64,000 nucleotides of DNA from NCBI GenBank assembly GCA_049792875.1, contig JBARBI010000015.1, forward strand, positions 1-64,000. Reading direction: 5' to 3'. The DNA is from Sulfotelmatobacter sp049792875 (GTDB lineage: Bacteria > Acidobacteriota > Terriglobia > Terriglobales > Acidobacteriaceae). The translations under genes were made by a program, and so were the position numbers. The notes below the pieces were generated by a model. The model saw only the letters and a list, made by a program, of their open reading frames with translations, was not told where the DNA came from and did no database searches. This document shows, piece after piece, positions 61,031 to 64,000 of this stretch (positions are counted from its first letter, which is position 1; every line of letters starts with the position of its first letter).

Positions 61031-63733
61031 CTATTTGTCGTCGAGATAGATGCGGAAGAGGTTGGCTTTCGCCGACCGGCTCGTGCTGACGAAGTAGTTC
61101 GGTGACATGCCCGGAGATACCGACTCCTGATTGATCAAACGAGCGCCCGGAACCCCGGCGAAATCGGCTTCACTGGCGAAGCCCTTCGTAAATGTAGGAG
61201 GGGCGGCCCCGGGCAGGATGGGTATCACCGCCGTTTTTGGCGCACTGAACGGAAAATGGCGCAGCGTGACGTACAGCCATTTGCCGTCCAGACTCCACGA
61301 GAACAGCGGGGGCAAGGAGCGCGCGCTGCCGAATCCAACGGTGCAATTATCGCAGACCGTGATGGGTGCACCGCCCTCAACCGGCACGGCGACGGACATC
61401 GCGTTCCGGTCACCGTGGCCACCCGGCGGGGTCACGCCCATGAGAGCCCATCGGCCGTCCGGCGAAACACTTTGCAACAGCATGACATGAAGGTCGGAGA
61501 CGGCGACCTGGCCGCTACCGTCTTCGTAGATACTCATCAGCTTCGGAGAAGTTTGCGTGCCCTGATATAAGATCTGCCCCGGCTTGCCGAAGAAGGCCCG
61601 ATATTCGCCGCTGAAGGTAAGTTGCCGCGGCGCCTGGGTGCGGTCAAGCCAGCCCACCCAGATGCCCGATCGGGCCTGGCCCTGTTCTGTCGCGAACACC
61701 ACTTTTTTCCCATCCTGCGATATTGAAAAATGCGTTAGCACTAGACCGGGAAAGAGCCGTTCTGCGGCTCCGGTTGCGACGTCGGAAACCCACAGCTCAC
61801 CGCTGAAGTATGAGCGCGATCCAGTGACCCGGCGCAAGTAATAGACCTTCTTGCCATCCGATGACAGCGTCGGGAGATAGGAGTAGCCCTCAGAGGTGAT
61901 CTGCTTTTCACCTGTTTTATTGTCGTGCAGCCAGATTGCAGACTGTTGTGTGCCGGAGGTGGTGATGAACGATCTGCCATCCGGCATGATCGCGAGCCCT
62001 TCTTCCTCGCTCGCGCCGGACGGCGTCAGCTGCTGAGGTTCGCCGTCGGGAAAGCGTTGCCGCCAAACGTGAAAACCGGCCGTGCGCGTGTCCACCGTGA
62101 AATACATCCATTTGCCGTCCGGAGACCATTGGGCCCAGGTACACGAACCCTCCGGCCCGACTTGCCGTCCTGCAGATGAACCGTCGAACGGCACGACTCG
62201 GCACCGTTTCCACCATTCGCTATCCATTTCTGCCAGCAACACCCATTTCCCATCCGGCGATAGCGCGGAGCGATGCACCATGCCGTGAATCGAGTCGGCT
62301 GGAACGTAGATGTCCTGCTCATCGGTCCGGCTGGCATTCGAGGTGGACAGCGTCATGTGGATGCCAGTCTGGATCGCGGAGAACATGATGCGATCGCTAG
62401 CGATCCAGCTCAATCCCGTGGCATTGGCCATAAACAGCTTAGGTTCCTGTCCTCCCAACAACGGCAGTTCGTAGGTGTTCCAGGTAAAAGGACCTTGCAG
62501 TTGCGTGAAGTACAGCCGGCTGGCGTCCAGGGAAAAGTTGATCGTCTGTTTTCGAAAGGCGGTGTTGGTGAGTTGGAAGGGTTCGCCATCGGGCAAAGAC
62601 TTGAACCAGAGCTGGCCTGTGTTGGCAGAATTCCCGAAATTGCCGGGGCCGCGCAAAAACGCCACTAGCCTGCCGTCACGCGACAGCGTAGGGATTTCTG
62701 CGGCATCATTGAAGTTGGTGAGTTGCTCCCAACGCAGGGTTGGCGCCCCGGCGCCCTCCTTCATGGTAAGACGTGGCCACAAAAGCAACGTGGCTGCGAC
62801 CAGAGCGCAGACCCCGATACTGGTAATTGTGGGCAGGAGCCATCTTCGAGGGCGTTTCACTGCTGGCGCCTCGATGGTTACGGCGCTCGATCTCGCACCG
62901 AGACGACGCAGGTCCGTCGCCAGCTCTTTCGCTGACTGATATCGAAGGTCCGGATCTTTTTCCAGGCACTTCAGCACGATATGTTCGAAGTCGATCGAGA
63001 GCTTAGGAGAGAGCCCTCTGAGTGCGGGCGGCGCCTGGTGCAGAATCGCATTGGTCAACTTCGGAACCAGGGAATCGCGGAACGGCAACTGCTGTGTCGA
63101 GAGCTCAAACAAGACCACGCCAGCCGAATAGATATCGCTGCGCGAGTCGACGTGTTCCCCAAGCAACTGCTCGGGAGACATGTATGGCAGGGTACCTGCG
63201 ATGCCCGTGGGCGCAGTTGCCAGAGTTTGAGTAGTACTCAGCGTCAACACAGCCTCGCGGGAAAGCGTTGCCAGACCGAAATCGAGGATTTTCAGCCGCC
63301 CATCGAACGTCACGCGCAGATTCGCGGGCTTCAGGTCGCGGTGCAGGACGCCGGCTGCGTGCGCCGCAGCCAAACCTTGGGCCAATTGAAAGCCGAGATC
63401 GACGACCTCCTTGTCCGGCAGAGCGCCTGATTGCAATCGTGTGTCGAGCGACACCCCGGGCACCAGTTCGCTAACGAGGAAATCGTGGCCGTCGAAGGTG
63501 TCGAAGTCATGGATGGTCTGAATGGCAGGGTGATTCAGGCGGGAAAGGACGAGGGCTTCGTTGCGAAACCGCTTGCGCGCTGCTTCGTCGTTCAGCGCTC
63601 CGGGAGTCAACACCTTGAGGGCGAGATCGCGCTCCAGCTTTTCGTCGTAAGCGCGATAAACGACCCCCATACCACCGGCACCGATTTCCTCTTCGATGCG
63701 ATAGCGGCCAAATCTCTGGCCAACGTATGGCAT
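61031..63733 (-). CDS. Ser/Thr protein kinase with C-terminal TolB-like propeller
   Basis: 900 residues. The kinase domain has GAGGMGVVYRAYD, LALKVLT with the ATP lysine (K40), HRDLKPANL, DFGLATL and PYMSPEQLLG. The membrane helix (WLLPTITSIGVCALVAATLLLW, about 294-315) is followed by roughly eleven propeller-type repeats (TLSRDGRLVAFLR, ALSPDGKWVLLAEM, QWSPDGKWMYFTVD, TLSSDGKKVYYLR, SVSPDGRWALMGV). It is built like the kinase at 56083, but kinase identity is moderate, so they are distant relatives, not a recent duplication. Confidence 0.93.
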   Translation of the reverse strand: MPYVGQRFGRYRIEEEIGAGGMGVVYRAYDEKLERDLALKVLTPGALNDEAARKRFRNEALVLSRLNHPAIQTIHDFDTFDGHDFLVSELVPGVSLDTRLQSGALPDKEVVDLGFQLAQGLAAAHAAGVLHRDLKPANLRVTFDGRLKILDFGLATLSREAVLTLSTTQTLATAPTGIAGTLPYMSPEQLLGEHVDSRSDIYSAGVVLFELSTQQLPFRDSLVPKLTNAILHQAPPALRGLSPKLSIDFEHIVLKCLEKDPDLRYQSAKELATDLRRLGARSSAVTIEAPAVKRPRRWLLPTITSIGVCALVAATLLLWPRLTMKEGAGAPTLRWEQLTNFNDAAEIPTLSRDGRLVAFLRGPGNFGNSANTGQLWFKSLPDGEPFQLTNTAFRKQTINFSLDASRLYFTQLQGPFTWNTYELPLLGGQEPKLFMANATGLSWIASDRIMFSAIQTGIHMTLSTSNASRTDEQDIYVPADSIHGMVHRSALSPDGKWVLLAEMDSEWWKRCRVVPFDGSSAGRQVGPEGSCTWAQWSPDGKWMYFTVDTRTAGFHVWRQRFPDGEPQQLTPSGASEEEGLAIMPDGRSFITTSGTQQSAIWLHDNKTGEKQITSEGYSYLPTLSSDGKKVYYLRRVTGSRSYFSGELWVSDVATGAAERLFPGLVLTHFSISQDGKKVVFATEQGQARSGIWVGWLDRTQAPRQLTFSGEYRAFFGKPGQILYQGTQTSPKLMSIYEDGSGQVAVSDLHVMLLQSVSPDGRWALMGVTPPGGHGDRNAMSVAVPVEGGAPITVCDNCTVGFGSARSLPPLFSWSLDGKWLYVTLRHFPFSAPKTAVIPILPGAAPPTFTKGFASEADFAGVPGARLINQESVSPGMSPNYFVSTSRSAKANLFRIYLDDK

Positions 63734-63864
63734 GTGCCCTCACTCGTGGGCGAGATAGTAGCACGTCTAAGCTGGTTGTAGAGCCGGAAGTGAAACACCG
63801 TACCTGCATGGCCTGACACAACCCGCAGACAGCGCTTCACACGAGAACCTCTCAAACGAATGAG

Positions 63865-64000
63865 CTATGCGCCTGTCGCCCTGACCCTCTGCTTAAGAAA
63901 GGCATCGCGTATTGGCGCGCGCAGGAAGTACCAGCCCACAAGTGCGATCAGTCCAAGCCGCAATACAGTCAGCCCAACCGCTGACGTAGTCGGCTGCGCA
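63865..64000 (-). CDS. C-terminal end of a membrane protein (cut by the right edge)
   Basis: On the minus strand the last 45 codons read TVLRLGLIALVGWYFLRAPI then RDAFLKQRVRATGA and stop at 63865. One hydrophobic helix with a basic tail suggests a membrane protein. The upstream part lies beyond the window and no family can be named. Confidence 0.45.
   Translation of the reverse strand, partial: AQPTTSAVGLTVLRLGLIALVGWYFLRAPIRDAFLKQRVRATGA

Overview
The window looks like chromosomal DNA of an Acidobacteriota member, probably class Terriglobia. The evidence is the GC-rich coding style, two Hanks-type kinases fused to beta-propeller repeats, a membrane protein with two malectin domains, many exported hydrolases, and several dispersed hairpin repeat families typical of that phylum. 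This is inference from gene content; no marker phylogeny was run.

Layout. 1-3.1 kb: the 3' part of rpoD with its terminator, then a MerR-controlled module of two small membrane proteins, one with a di-haem b pattern. 3.1-3.7 kb: a gene-free stretch ending in a strong terminator. 3.7-7.5 kb: dnaB and a frameshifted lepA. 7.6-13.4 kb: a degenerate tRNA-like sequence, a membrane methyltransferase, an amidohydrolase, maf, tatA, an exported methyltransferase, an EthD-like protein and an M20 peptidase. 13.5-20.6 kb: lipid A genes (fabZ, lpxA, lpxI and a Gfo/Idh oxidoreductase) interrupted by an exported PepF and small genes. 21-28 kb: a TonB-like protein, a DOPA-dioxygenase-like enzyme, an M13 peptidase with an altered zinc motif, a DUF4097-type protein with a membrane-bound winged-helix regulator, and miaA. 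28-37 kb: a GH3 glycosidase, two tandem secreted paralogues, pyrB, an alpha/beta hydrolase, pyrC and an M48 peptidase. 37-45 kb: a TPR protein, the malectin receptor, kbl, tdh, a DUF1572 protein and hyuB carrying an in-frame hairpin repeat. 45-51 kb: a self-contained mini transcription unit encoding a 12-residue lysine-rich peptide, a MerR regulator, a B12/radical SAM protein, a STAS protein, a decayed gene, a DUF1697 protein and a secreted beta-helix protein. 51-64 kb: lactate permease, glk-zwf, two Ser/Thr kinases and an exported beta-propeller protein.

How the genes relate. fabZ-lpxA-lpxI supply lipid A precursors. pyrB-pyrC are two steps of pyrimidine synthesis. tdh-kbl degrade threonine to glycine. 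zwf-glk overlap by four bases and feed glucose into the pentose phosphate route. Several regulatory genes (merR, the STAS gene and one propeller gene) have promoters placed so that transcription should begin at or within a few bases of the start codon, suggesting leaderless mRNAs.

The least-explained items are the MerR/cytochrome module (1465-3051), the orphan terminator at 3634-3672, the mini-gene at 44969-45227, the tRNA-like sequence at 7677-7748, the HDLTP motif in the M13 peptidase and the repeat inserted in hyuB. All motif and repeat statements were made by eye; no database search was run.
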